This document shows, in pieces, positions 23,001-51,358 of a DNA stretch of 64,000 bases (its first letter is position 1; every line of letters starts with the position of its first letter). A program made the translations under genes and the position numbers. The notes below the pieces were generated by a model that did no database searches, was not told where the DNA came from, and was given only the letters and a program-made list of their open reading frames with translations. This stretch comes from Panagrolaimus kolymaensis (taxonomy: Eukaryota > Nematoda > Chromadorea > Rhabditida > Panagrolaimidae), in contig JAJQJQ010000011.1 in assembly GCA_028622995.1 (NCBI GenBank), positions 4,712,001 through 4,776,000 of the forward strand, written 5' to 3'.

Positions 23001-26000
23001 TCGTGAATCTCAAAAAATGACGTCTATATTTCTCCCAGCAGACTCTTCTCATATCATTTTTATCAAAAATTCGACGTATGTAATTCATCGAAGTTCCATC
23101 TCGGCATTCCTCCACAAAAAAAACAAAAATATTTCCTTGTCTTTCAACTTTTTTTCATCTTCCAGAAGAAAATCTTGAAATCAGCTCTTTTTTATTATTT
23201 CAAATGAATCCAGCATTTTTTTCTTCGTCGTAGCTTCCTGAAAGATACTTCCCGCGGGGCCATTCACTTTGCACATTTGACGTATCCTATCAAAGAATCT
23301 CACATTTTCAGTTCGATTCATGCATCGTTTAGTTCCAAAAGGAAAGTTTTGTTGGGGTTTTTGCAGTTTAAAACACGGAAGAAACAACTTACTTTTTTTA
23401 TGATAAAAAAGAAAAGAAATAAATTTAAAAAAGTGCTATTTTCAATGTTTCTCATCCATTCTCATTTGCAAAGCAAAGTTTTTTTTATAAACGACGTTGT
23501 TGTCAAATTTAAATAAGTGGGATTGGCTCTCGAGAGAAAAAAAATGCGGAAGCGAATGGAATCTCATCATTCTAAGGTCAATTTATTAAAGTGTTCTCTC
23601 TTTTTCACACTTGAATCAGCTGAAGTGAAGATAAAAAAAGAGAGAAGAACAAAGTAAAAATGAAATATGAGAAGACTAAATTTATATGATGCGCTTTTTG
23701 CGATGAATACTGGCTTCCATGAATGAAAGTTTTGGTTATAGCGTATGAAGTTTAGGAAAATTATAGGGTTTTAAAAAAATACGTGAGAAATTTTTACAAC
23801 AATTTTCCAAATGGAAGTTAATAAGCTTGGATTAAAATAATTTTTTGAAAGTGGTAATAAAAGCATTCTATTGGCTAACAATATTAACCCATCTTACGGT
23901 AATCCCACTTTACTTTTTGCCAAAATTTAAAGTCGAACACCGGAATGTCAAAGTAAACGAACTTTAAGTCTCGTAAAAAGAGTTAATCAAAAAACGCTAT
24001 TTTTAAACAACTAACAACACAAAAACGGACATTTAAAGTATGTGGGTTTTTATTTCTTTTATCTAAATGAAACATCTTTTCTTATTTTTATTTTACTTCA
24101 AAGAAAAACTAAGCCTCTTTTTTTTATTTGAAAGCAAAATTTGACATCCTTTAAAAACAACAAAACAGATAAAAGAAGGGAGACAAAAATTTATCACTTT
24201 TTTTGTCTTTCTTTTTTGCCCCCACAGAATTTACTTTCTTAAAAGTATCAAAGAAATATACATATATATTTGCAACCATAAATGCCTCCTCCATTCTTGT
24301 TCCAGACATATATATACGACCACATGGTTCCAAAGATGAATCGGTCAAGAGGGAATTAAACCAAAGTCACAAGTGGATCAGCCTTGAGGGAACAACGTAA
24401 ACAAAAATCTGATAAATCGTTTAAAAAAAGTTTGATTAATTTTAATTTTGAATTATTATAAATTTTAGTTGAAAATAAATTCAAAGCTCTTTGGCATGAA
24501 AAACAAAATGACAGTGCAAAGATTAACAATTTTTGTGCCGTTTGAAGAAAAGAAAAATTCATTAAACTCAAACCATCTGAAAATAAACATACGCACGAGA
24601 AAATGTTGATGGAATATTTTTTTGTTTCAATTTTAGCCCCACTTGAGACATTCAATAGCCGAGCTAACTACTACCACCCTCTCTCATAACATTTATTTTT
24701 TCTTAAAATGTGGAGGCAAAAATAAAACCAAAAAAGAAACATCTGTGTGAATAAGAGGTAATTAAATAACCTTTTAACGACACGTGTAAATTTAAAATTA
24801 TAATAAGAAAAAAATAGAACTGTTTAAAAACGAACGTCACTTAATTTAATATAGTTACTAAAAACTGAAGTTTACAAAGAAAACTAGCATATTTTTAATG
24901 GCTAAGGTCACTCACTCACTATACAACTCTGAGTAATTCGATTTATGTAATTTGGCCTAAATTTAATTTTTTATTTACTTTATCGTTTAGGCTCTAAAAA
25001 TATCCACCATTTTGCAAAGTTCAAAGCGATAAGAAATTTTATTAAAGTTTGCAAACAATGGTTTCGACAAAAAAATACTTGGCCGCTTTTTGAGTTTCAA
25101 AGTCTAAGAAATTTCTCCCGAAATTTTTTTTAGAATTCATTAAATTTTTTATGACTTCTAAGTATTTAAAGAAGAGGAAAGGCAATTTCATGCATACCTA
25201 AAAAGCTTTTTTGAAACGACCATTGTTCTTTGTTGTTAATATTTTAATACAAAAGAGTAACAGCTCAAGTAACACCCACATCCTATAACAAATATGATGG
25301 ATATGAGATTCACAATTTTTTGCCTCTCTGATTCCAGACATTATTATTTGGAGGGTTTCCTATTTTCATAAAAACCACAAAGCAAATTTCCGTTAGCGAA
25401 AAAGAAAAAAAGCTTTTCAGAATTGTAAGTGCTTGCTTGGGGAAAAACGGCGGCGGTAAAAAACAAAAGCAGCAATAATTCGAGGACTTTTATTTTTTAT
25501 TGGTACCAATTGAAAGGGATTAACGTAAATGGGAAAAAATCTACGGTTATTTGAAAATTTAAGAAAAATAAAAGAAAGCACTTTCTGAATATTTTTAGGC
25601 ATTATTTTGATGCATCGCTGATGATGCTAAGAAGAATAAAAGAAGAACGTTCGATTGTTTAGTCAACACTCGTTTTTTGTTTAAACTATAGACAGATGTT
25701 GCAATACTTGCATCTGTGATTGAAGAATGTTCATTACAAAAATATAACATCAAATGTCACCGATATACATGATAAACAATAAAAAATTTGATACTGTATA
25801 AAAATACAAGCAAAACAACAACTACTTATCAAAGGATGAAATTTTTTTAACACTGATTTCTAAAATTTTATTATTGTGAAGGTGGTAAAGCTTTTCTGAG
25901 TCTATCTTTATTCATACAGGCTATAAAAAAACAGATTTCCTTGCATTTTCTCTCTCGCCATTTTAAAGGTTAATTGCCACATTTATTTGTTACTGCTATT

Positions 26001-26328
26001 TTTATGTATGTCTTTGATTTTTCCAAGAAAGTGATAAATATTTTATAATCTTTTATTTAGTTTTAAACTCAAAAAAGGTTATAGAAATGAATTCGAATTG
26101 ATGATGGGACTTTTATATTTATTTATATTTATATGGGGAAAATGAAGCTGTTGGTATTTTTAAAAATGCCGCTTTAAAAAACACTTGGCCACTGTTTCTA
26201 ACGCGAAATGTGGTTCGTTTCTTTGCACATAAATAAAAATGTTTGATTGAGCAAAATAAAGAAAAATTTTCTTCTTCTGTTTGTTTGAATTTATTATTTA
26301 TCAACTTTACATTTTGTTATAATAAATT
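20056..26328. other. Long gene-poor region
   Basis: Over 6 kb of AT-rich DNA. I could not chain any exons on either strand. Two places are less AT-rich than the rest: 22870-22960, and 24231-24396, where an open segment is flanked by an acceptor and a donor. Both are treated as findings or rejected, not as genes. Confidence 0.5.
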
Positions 26329-28033
26329 ATGAAAGGTTTTGCTCCTGTTGATACGGATACTTATCCTGTTGCCAAAAAATCTTTTAAACGTAAGTCTTTA
26401 TTTTGAAGAAAATTGATCAAACCTTAATTAACTTTTTTTTTAGTTCATGATAGACCTGTAATAGGTTTTCATTATTATTATGATCCTAAACAAGACCGTA
26501 ATATCCTTATTTCTGTTGCAAGTGATTCTGTTAAAACATGGGCAGCGTGAGTTTTCAATTTTGAATATATTTGTTAACTCAATTTTTCTATGTTTTTAGC
26601 TCTTCCTTTGGTGATGAACTTGATCTTATGCCGTTACAAGAATATTCGAATATTAGATGTGGATCTCAAGCTTATGATATTCATCCTGATGGAAAATGTT
26701 TGGATTTTTTAAACGTATTATATTATTTCAAATACTTTGTTTTAGGCGTTATTGTTGTGGATACAATGAATGTTTTACATGTAATAAAAGAAGATGAAAA
26801 TGGAACTCTCAATGGAACAATTATCGACGAAGGATTAATGCAAATACTTTTCTGCAGATTCGCTCCTCATAAAGACCTAATTTTTTCAAGTATGTCTATT
26901 TTCACATATTCCAAAAGTTAAGCTTATGATTGTTTTTCAGTAAACTTTGTTCAAGGATTGCAAACATTTGATTTAGAAGGAAAAAATCCAGTAAGAAAAG
27001 ATTTCAAGGAAAAGATATCAGTTTCTGCCGTCAATTTTGTAAGAACGTTTTTTAAAATATTTTCTTACAGTGGATCTTTTTAGAGTCCAAATGGAAAATA
27101 CATTGCTCTTGGATATGTATCTGGATTTGTTGAAATCAGAGATGGAGAAACTTGGGATTTATTATGTTCTATTGAAGGCGCTCATGCTAAAAAGATTCGA
27201 GTTGTTCAATTTTCAAATGACGAACAAAAACTATTAATTGGATGTGACGACAAGACACTTTCATCACATGCCATGTAAAATTGAAACATTCATGAAATTT
27301 TTTATTATAATGCCAACTTTTAGAATGGAGGTAGCATCAACAAAACTCAAAACTTTCTTATACCATACTGCTCCAATCCTTGCTGCTACTTTTAATTATG
27401 CTGCTGATTCTTCACAATTTGCTTCATCGTCTGCAGATCAAAAAGTTATTTTATGGGAAACAGATTCTGGTGACGCTTTACAAGTTTTCCAAAAATGTTA
27501 TGAAGAACAAGTTGTAAGCCATATTTTAACTTTTTGCTTTTTTTTTCTACCAATGTCTTTTAACATTTTAGATTACTGCTATAAATTTTTCTCACAATGG
27601 TCGATATTTGTTTTCTGGAACTGCTAATGGTCAAATTGTTGTTCATAAAATCTCATCTGTTTACGAAGAATCTATTCCCGATGTTGAAATGGTTGAAACA
27701 AAAGAAGAAGTAAAAATTATTGAAGAAACCTTTATTGACGAATCTCTTCAAATAAGCGAAGATGAAAAAGAAGAAAACGATGTTGGAGCTGCATTAGAAA
27801 ATGTTGATATTTCTGATAGTGAAGAAGAACTCGAAGAAGAAAAAGAACCTGAACAAGAAGCTCCAGCAAGTCCTGCTGAAACACCTAATGGTAATATTTC
27901 TGTTTCTGTAACTCCTAGTCCTGCAGCTGCTGTACCTCAAAGCCCTCCTTTGAGTCCTGATGATGGTTTCGATGAAACCAAAGAGCATCTCGAAGAAGAA
28001 GCTGGTGATGTGCCTATGTCTCCTGATGAATAA
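26329..28033 (+). CDS. WD40-repeat protein, SKI8/WDR61-like, with acidic tail
   Basis: Eight exons join in phase to 448 residues: 26329-26389, 26444-26546, 26600-26697, 26746-26889, 26941-27038, 27084-27274, 27324-27513 and 27572-28033. All introns are short (44-60 bp); the 48-bp one at 26698-26745 would stay open if retained. WD-type strands recur: HPDGKCVIVV, FSPNGKYIALGY, FSNDEQKLLIGC, FASSSADQKVILWET and FSHNGRYLFSG. Order and spacing best resemble SKI8/WDR61, a propeller that works with the Ski exosome-helper complex and with Paf1C; this match is from memory and moderate. From about residue 325 an unstructured tail of about 120 residues follows, rich in Glu and Asp with several Ser-Pro pairs, absent from usual SKI8. 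Another WD40 family is possible. It converges with the BTB gene, 70 bases between stops. Confidence 0.85.
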
Positions 28034-28090
28034 GATCTCACTTTGTTGTATTGTTTTTCTTTCTTTTGTTGTTTTTATCGATAAATTTTG

Positions 28091-28096
28091 TTTATT
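28091..28096 (-). promoter_or_regulatory. Polyadenylation signal AATAAA of the BTB gene
   Basis: Minus-strand AATAAA only 7 nt past the TAA at 28104-28106, giving a 3' UTR of roughly 25 nt. It lies 58 bases from the stop of the converging WD40 gene. Confidence 0.55.
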
Positions 28097-28103
28097 TCTT
28101 TAA

Positions 28104-28921
28104 TTATCGAACAGAAGCAGTGGAAGTTAAAGGTGGCTTTCGAGAAGAGGTATTTGTAGTCTTATCACTTAAATCAAGGCAATTTCCAATGCGTTTGATT
28201 GCTGTTCGTGGAAGATGTACGGTAGTATTGTTTTCAAATTTTACAACAACACAAGTTTGACCAATAACCTGAAGTACTAATATTAAAAAGAGAAGAAAAA
28301 TTATTTTCTGGAAGCTTACTTGAACAACTTTTCCTTTCAACGTTATCATATGATGAGCCAAAGCTGACCAATCATCGACATGGATATCATACACATTGGA
28401 ACATTTTGGATCGTATTCTTCGCTACAGGCAATGCATTTAGCAAAGAAATGACTATTTTTTTCAAAAGTGAATGGCACTTTCAAAGAGTTATCTACGACG
28501 CATTGAACAAAATTCCGCCAATAATGATCAATTGCATCTCGACGCCATTGCACTTCATCATTTAATTTAAGAGGTTCACGCAAAGTTCGGCAACAATTTG
28601 CAAGTTCTGATATACCGTAAAACTGGAAAAAAACGATTATCATAATTTTTTTGTGGCAATATTAATACTTACTTTAGCTTCACGTTCAACATCATCAATA
28701 ATGTGTTCGCCAAAATCGGTTGGAAAGCTTCGAGACCTAAGAAAATTTAATACAACTTCAAAATATCTCGGGTCATGGTCAATAAAGAATTCATCAGAAT
28801 CTGGAGAATCATTCAATAAAGAAGTAAGCCTTGTTTCTGGAATTCTTCGAATTGTTTGTTCTGTTGTTTCAAACATTTTTCCTCCAACATTAAATGTGAC
28901 TCGTCTCGTCATTGTAGGCAT
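28104..28921 (-). CDS. KCTD-type BTB (T1) domain protein
   Basis: Three exons join in phase to 238 residues: 28673-28921, 28320-28622 and 28104-28268, with introns of 50 and 51 bp. Residues 6 to about 90 form a T1-type BTB domain: VTFNVGGKMFETTEQTIRRI, a loop (DSPDSDEFFIDHDP), RYFEVVLNFLR, then FYGISELANC. This form occurs in Kv channel tetramerisation domains and in soluble KCTD proteins, many of which are Cullin-3 substrate adaptors. No membrane helix is present, so a KCTD role is likelier than a channel. The C-terminal half has Cys pairs (KCIACSEEYDPKC) that could bind metal, and a Ser/Thr-rich end. The partner cannot be read from sequence. Confidence 0.86.
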
Positions 28922-30963
28922 TTTAGGTATTAGAAAAGCTTATATGTAGCTGCTTTGTGAATGATGAAAAATAAAATATTTTAAAAAATGTGAGAAGAAA
29001 AATATTTAATAAAGCTCTTGAGATTTCACACCACCAGAGTTCTTTGCCGTTGTTGTTGCTCTCGTTTTTAGTTAGTAGTCTTTAAAAAAAAGAGGAATGA
29101 AATTAGTAGGATTTCCGGAGAAGGCAATAAAAAAAATAGACTTTCAATTTTATTTTTTCCTAAAATTTTTTAAAACAGCTTTAGAAGAGGAGAGATGAAA
29201 GAAAGAAGAAACACGGCTAAAAAGGAAGCTTACACGCAATTGACACCAAAAAGGAGGAGAGCAGCAAAAAGAAAGGAAAAAGAAAATGAATAACTTTTCA
29301 TTTAATCAAATGTTGCCGTATTCAAGGCCATACTTTTATTTCTTTTTTCTTTTATTTTTCTCTCATTGAATTATATAAAATGGCTTCAAAAAATAAAAAA
29401 TAAAATGTGGTAATGAAGCATCACAAAAGAAGCCAAATATAAAAAGATGAAAGAAAGTGGCTGCTGCTGTTTGCCGTGTTTGTTGCTGAGGTAACTCTAA
29501 TGAATGAATGAATAAATGAACTTAAACTTATTTCTTTTCTTTTTCTTTTTTTGTAGTTTTTTCTTCCAAAAAATTATTTTTAATAAAATATTAAATAAAA
29601 CAATTAACCTTTAAATTTGTATGCAAAAAAAATAATTTAATTTAGCACTTTTTTCTTGTTAAACCTGTAGTTCCGAGGATGAAGGAAGCTGACATTGAAT
29701 ATCAATAAAATGTATTTTGAATGAAATATTTCTCTCTCTTTGTAGTCTTTTTTTCGAATTAATTTTAGACACTTCAAATTTTTCGGTGAAGCTCATTTTG
29801 AGAACGACGTGCAAATTTTTACATGGTTTTTTTATTCTTTGCTTACATATTACTTTACCCTTTCATTTATAACTTTGAATCTCTAGGGTTTTTGGATTTA
29901 ATTTTCAACTTTCTTTATTTTTGTTCATTAACTTTTCATGTGGTGGAGAAATCAAGCATCAAAAATTATTTTTTTTACTAATAATAAACATGCATGTGTA
30001 TGAAGAATGTAAGTTATATAAATCAAAAGTTAATACTCAAAAGAAAAAAAATGAAAAAATTTAGACAAAGTTTAACTCTGTTATTTAAAAAGTTTTTAAA
30101 AAACTTTTAAACAGAAGAAGGAATAACAATAAAATAATAATAAAAAACTGCAACAAGTTATACTGATTTATAAAAAACAAAAAAGTTTAGGGAAAACGAC
30201 GGGATGGAAGAGGCAACGAAGAGTTTTTATAAATATTTTAAAAACATTTTGTTTCATAATTTTAAACGGAGAAGAATTGACGCTCAGCGTCATCATAAAC
30301 AATGTTAAAAGAGAATAAAGAAGCAAATATTAGCGATGATGATAAAAAAAAAACCAGACAGAGACTCTCAACAACCCAGCGAAAAACAAAAATAATCTTA
30401 AAATGCATAATATCAATCGGTTAACTTATAAACATTAAATGTTTTCATGTTGAACTACCGTAAATATACATATTTTAAAGAAGAGAAACAACAATGACTA
30501 CTGGCACTCGTATTTTTTGTTGGAGAATATATTTAAAAAAGAAATTAATGTGAATGCCCCCGTGAAAATATAAAATTAAAAAATATTGAGATGAGAGAAA
30601 CCTTTGAGTGTTGTGTGTGTATATTTTTTTGGTGGCAGGTATCTGTCGCTTGGACATTTACATTAATGTATTAACGAAAAATCACTACTTAATCAAAAAT
30701 GTTTAAAAGAGTCAGTCTGCCTCTCAATAATCCTTTGAAAGGAAATTTTTCAAAAAGTTTTAAAGACACTCGATTGGCTCGGTTGGCTGTTGGACGGTGG
30801 TGGATTGAATGGAAAAAGTGGGAGAGATCAAAAACAAGCAAATTAAACTAAAACTTTTCAACAAGAAAAAGATGGGGACCTCGATTTTGAACCATGTAAA
30901 AACAAATAAAAAGTAAAAAAATTAATTTAAGAAAAGAATGAATGTTTTTTTAAGGGTAAAAAG
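28922..30963. other. Intergenic, no gene seen
   Basis: About 2 kb between the start of the BTB gene and the end of the lin-29-like gene. It is AT-rich with many short A/T runs. It presumably contains the BTB promoter and the lin-29-like 3' UTR. No exon, RNA gene or clear polyadenylation signal was found. Confidence 0.5.
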
Positions 30964-45811
<14,848 letters not shown>

Positions 45812-45851
45812 TCTTTTTCCCTTTCACCTGTGCAATCAGTTAGACTTTCTA

Positions 45852-45855
45852 CCTG
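45852..45855 (-). promoter_or_regulatory. Acceptor upstream of the lin-29-like ATG
   Basis: The minus strand reads CCCTTTTTTTCAG and then 41 nt to the ATG at 45811, with an in-frame stop in between. It is either a spliced-leader site or the end of a 5' UTR intron. Confidence 0.45.
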
Positions 45856-48800
45856 AAAAAAAGGGAATATTTAGTAAATAAATGAAAAATGGCCGGCTAC
45901 TATTCATTGTTAAACATGTTGCAAAAAAGCATATATACAAAAAACTTCTATGTATTTGCAAGCACTCAAAAGCATCGTCGCTTCATTTAACTCAGGATCA
46001 AAAAAAATACACACACAAAAGAGAATACGGTGATAGTTCTTTTTCTTCGAGGTGCAAAACTTTGCGCTTTAAAAAATACTCAAATTTCAACATGTTTTTT
46101 CTTTAACAAAAAATATAATTCAGATTTTTCCCTATTTTTATAAAAACAAAATTGTATTTTCTGAAATTTTATTACTATTGTTTTTCATTTCATGCTGAAT
46201 AAATGCACCATTCTTTAATTACCATAACCCATATTATTATTGTACAAAATTATTTTTGGTTTAATATTAAAATTCAAACTTTAAGCTTTAAACTACATTG
46301 CTAAAAAATACAATCGTGCACACATGAAAATAATTTATCTTACGTTTTATTTTTCCTAAAATATAATTTTATTCTCGCAAAAAAAAAACTTTGAGTTTTG
46401 TACCCAAAAAACTTTGCAGCAAAAAAAAAATACTGTGCCTTCATGGTCTCTCAACTTTTTTTTCTTGCAAAATATGTTTCCCTTTTTTTCTTTGTTCCTG
46501 CTTTTTTTTTATTTCTGTCACATCGATTTTTGAAACAAAGAATTTTTCATCTCCTCATTACCTGCCAGCATTGTTTTATTTTTGAATATGGCATGGAGAA
46601 AGATTTTGCAATGGCACATTTTTTACACCTCGTCAAAAAAAACAGAAAAATGAGGGCATAAAAACTGGAATAAGCATCAGAAGAAAAAAAAGCTGTCAAC
46701 AGTATTGGCGCGAACACTGTTTTCAAAAAATGATAGCCTTTGTTTGAAACTTTCAGTTTCCAACCAAGCATTTGAGAAAGTTTTATATTTCGAGGAAGAT
46801 GACAAGGAAAATAGTATAAAAAAAAGTGTGAAAAATGACTGCAAAAAAATAAACGGAAAAAGCAGATCGAAAAAACATTTGAATTTTGAAATTTGTGAAC
46901 CGAATTACAACCATTTTTTATGAGACAGTTTGAAAGACAGAAAGGAAGCTAAAGAAGTAAGCAAATGGAATTGAGAATTTTCAGTTTTGCCCTAAAATTT
47001 TATCAAACTAGTTATGTAAAAAAAAACTCTTCTCCCGAAATAATAAATAATTGTTATTTCAAAAACATCGTAATATCATTAAAAGGTCATTAAGAAAATT
47101 TATATTTTATTTTAATGGTTTAATGTCAAAAAACGCACGTATATTTTGATATGACAATTATTATAAACGCGTTTTTTTTTCACTTATGAAATAACAGTAT
47201 CTTTCACAAAGGAGACAATTTAAAAAAAGGTTTGGAAAATTTTTTGTTATTCATTAACAAAAATCTCCCATTTATTTTTGTTGTCTTTACAGACGTTTTT
47301 CAATCAGTAATACCACCAAATACATAGATTGCGTGCAATGAAAAAGTTGATGTCCTTTAAGCTAGCAGCTTTTCGAAAAAGCCCACTGAATACAAGTTTT
47401 CCTTTTCCGCCGACAGTTTTCTTAGTTTTCTATTTTTCAAAAATTTCATTAAATTAAAATTTCCGGAAAATTAAAAGTGAAATTTTTATATTTTTAAAAA
47501 CAATTTTAAAAATTGAAAAGGCTTAGTTCCATTCAACTAATTTTTATATAAAAATTTACTGTAGTCGCAGGTGTTTTTTAAGAAAAAAGGAATTTTATTC
47601 GTAACCTTTTCATTTTAAAATGCTACAAATAAAAGTTAGCGCAAAATAGCGATTCGATTTCAAAACAAATTTTTTTATGGAAAGCTATTTTTTAGTTCTC
47701 ATTTTTTGGATTGGCTTACGATAAAAATTTAGTTAAGTCAAAAAAACTCAATAATCTTTTACCAAAGATAAAAATAGAACGAATAATTTAATGCCAGAAA
47801 GAAGAAACAATGCTACTACGTTAATGAGAAAGAAAAAAAAAAAGTGCATACAGCCATTTTTTAAGAAACTTATTTTTGTAACTTCAAAAAAGTCATTTTT
47901 TTATAGCCTCTTTGTGGCTTTAATCATCTTTTATTTCTACTTTTGGTTTATAGGCAAAAAGTCAACTAAGGAGAGTGCTCTTTGTGTGCCATACTTTTTT
48001 ATACTCATTTGAAAAAACAAAAGCAACATTTCAAGAAAAAATTTGGACTTACCAAAATTTTTTAATTTCTCTGCCAATCAAGATTGTGGCAAATTCTTAA
48101 CTTGATGAACAGAGTTTGAAGGGAATTAACAGGGCCGCTAAATAAGTCCTTTAAGTTTTATCAAATTTTTTTGGCAAGAATACCTGACGATGTTTTTGAG
48201 ATACAATTCTTCTCCAAAATGCTACAATATCTCTGCGACTCTTGAGGGTTTGTTTTTCGAATTTGAGGTTTGATTCAATGATTTCTAAAAGTTTTTTTTA
48301 AATTTTATTAAGAAATAACAAAGAAAACCAAAAGAGTAAAAAAAAGTTAGATAAAAAAAGAAACGTTTAAAACCCCTTGAGGGAGAATATTCGTTTTTTT
48401 TTGCTCGAAGGTCGTTATTTAAAAAAAAAGATGAGCTTTGAATCAAAAAAGTCTTTGTTTTTTCTCCAGTTTTTTTTAGCGAAAAAGTTTACAAAAAAAA
48501 ACAGAAACCCTAAATTATTCAATCAAATTTTTTTCTTTTCGAAAAAAAAATTCTGGCAAAGCTGAAAAAAACAAGAAAGTTAAAATGAAGAATAAAAAAA
48601 TAGCTGCGCAACAAAGTCAGGCGATGATGGTGATGCCCGCCTTCGCTGCCTCACATCCTTAAAAGAAACAACGAAAATCTTCGACAATGACTCCGCCTTT
48701 TTTATTATTGTCTTTAAACCTTTTTCTTCCAGTTTATTCATTCATTCACTGACTCAGAGTCATTTTCATTCACTTTCTTCATCTCCACCAACTTTCATTG

Positions 48801-51358
48801 ACAGTATCCTTTTTTCTTTCTTCGATCCTGAAAGAAAAATGAGAAAAAATAAGAAATATTTTTACGCATTGCCAATTTTTGTCATTCTTCTCCCATTTTT
48901 TGAGTAAAAGACGATAATAAAAAAGTTTACTGTAGATGGCGAACACATCAACCTTGATCGGAGAAGTTTTTTTGTGTAAAACATTTTACTTGAAATGTTT
49001 GATCGTCCATGAGGAGAAAAAAAAACATGAGTCGAATGAAAGTTGTTGGCTCAAAAATCATGTGTGCTTTCTTTCAGGTTTTTTTCTTATACAAAGAATT
49101 CATCATGAAAAGTAAAGTATAAAAAAAAGACTTGGTTGGCTGGTTTAATATATAACGGTGAAGATGACAATGAGTGAGAAAGAAAAATTACGCAAATTAT
49201 AGCCTCTGTGCAATTGTTTTTTTTATTAAAGTTATGGAAAAATGGAAAAATGGAAAAATGAAGAAATGATAGATGTGAGAAGGCCATTGAAATATTGCTC
49301 GATCAAAAAATACTAGCTTAAAATTTTTACAATGGACAAAAGTGAATGAGATTCACGAACATGATGGAAGAAAACAATAAATACTATTAAACTTTTCTTA
49401 AATGTCTTCTCACAATTATCTATTTTTTATAACCTACTTTTAAAAAATATATATGGCAAAAAACAAACAGAAAAAAATTAAGACATTCTATTTCAACAAA
49501 ATTTCTTGAATGATCAAAAACGTTTCTGGCCGAACTATGCAGTGACATCGCGTGCCTGCCTATCTATTTCGTTGCTTTCATTCTTGCGCAGTCATTTTTT
49601 CTTTTAAATTTCAAAAAAAAAACTGAATTTTAAATGCTTCTTTTAGTCTTTTTTTGCTTGCTTTTGATCAGGCCAAGGAAGCTCGTTCATCTATTTTCCT
49701 GAGAAAAAGAAAATGAGTAGAGTAAGGATGGCTATTTTTTTCTTTGTTCGCGCACTTTCACATTTTTACATTAGAGGCGGTGTTTTTAATTTTTTTTGCG
49801 CAGTAATGGTGGTAGTGGACCCATCACGGACCAGCAGCACCAGGCAAAAACGCTGGCACATTTTACAATGTGATTTAATTCAATTTATTCTAATTTAAAC
49901 AATTGAAACAAAGAAAAAAACAATTTCGATTAGATCAAGAAAATCTTCACCGAAGAAAAGTCAAAATGCTTTACCTCTAACTTTGTCATGATAAATTCTA
50001 TATCTTTTAAATTTATAAAACAACTCAAAGAAAATTATAGCGGCAATGGTTTTTTTAAATGATTTTCATTTAAAAACTCCTTTGCAAAAACAATGCGAAA
50101 AAAAGGAAAAAATAATGCGTAATAAATAAATGTAGCTTATGTTCGATAGCGTTTTTCTTCACTTCATTTTTTTGATAAAACAAAATTAATTTAAAATATT
50201 TTCTTATTCTCGAATCACTCACTCGAACAATAATAATTATTAAGCCAAAAAAGTTCATTGTTTAACTTTTTACATTATTGATATCTTCTTCATGTAAATT
50301 TAGAAGAGCGGCATATTATAAAGTCTTTTCCAGAAAAAAAAACATCTGTAATTTTTTATTCCGAAACACTACCCAAGAGAATTAGTTCGGGATTACTTTG
50401 CTCAAGAATACTAAGATGAAATGTTGGTGGTCTTGCATAAACTATACCATTAAATTTATTGTTTTTTAAAAAACCCTAAGGATTACCCAAAATTTTAAAC
50501 CATCCGACAAAGTTAAAAATGAAAAAACTGAAAGTTGAAATTTAGATAGGAAGAAGCTTTGTTTATTTTTATGCAAATACTTTTCTTAGGAATCAAGTTC
50601 ATAAATTAAATATATAATTGTACGCAAAATCTTTCTTTAAAATAAAAGCAAAAATGCAATGAACTTTTGAATATTTAGAAAGGGATGAGAAAATTATAAT
50701 ATCTTGTTTGCTTATTCATTGCAATAACGAACTGATATTTATAAAGATAAATCTAGCAAAAATGATTTAAAAGTTGTATCACTACTTAATTGTTTATCTA
50801 AATTTGATATCATTTTTTTGCTTTTCATTAGTTTTTGTTTGGTAATTATTTCAATAATCCAAATAAACCTCGATTTTATTATTTTTTGCCAAAAAAAGAA
50901 GCCCAATTGGATTTGTTTACTTTTGTTTACCTTTATTAGTGCGGGAAATGCACACGCAAAAAAAGAGCGGATGATCAAAAGCGGAGGCTCATCATATTTT
51001 GGGATGTGGATGGTTGCTTGTTGCTTTTCATGCTACCAGTCAGTTGAATTCAAAGCTTTTTCGGTGTCATCCATTTTTCTCCATAAAGGGAATATGAAAA
51101 AAAAAATCAAAGCAAATTCCGCTTTTTTTTAGTCAATCATCAAAAACCGTTTAAAAATACAAAATAAATGACCAAAATCAATGACATTTTTTTCTTCATG
51201 TGTTTGCTTTTCCTTTGCTTTTGCCTGCTTTGAATCAAGCAAACTCATATCTAAAAAGGCGGATTCAATTTTTCATCCATTATTTTTTTTTAATTCATTT
51301 ATTTTTGTAATAATAATTGAGTTGGATTTAAATCATTATTTTATTGAAAAAAAGAAAG
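45856..51358. other. Gene-poor region between lin-29-like and bHLH genes
   Basis: About 5.5 kb upstream of two divergent regulatory genes. It has the same dense A/T-run texture as the long lin-29-like intron, plus a short tandem repeat of GGAAAAAT (three units near 49236-49260). No coding exon or RNA gene is supported. Long control regions are common for developmental transcription factors. Confidence 0.5.

Noticed and set aside
27794..27988. Arg/Phe-rich minus-strand frame in the WD40 gene
   Set aside because: Antisense shadow of the acidic tail; the Glu codons GAA/GAG give Phe and Leu on the other strand.
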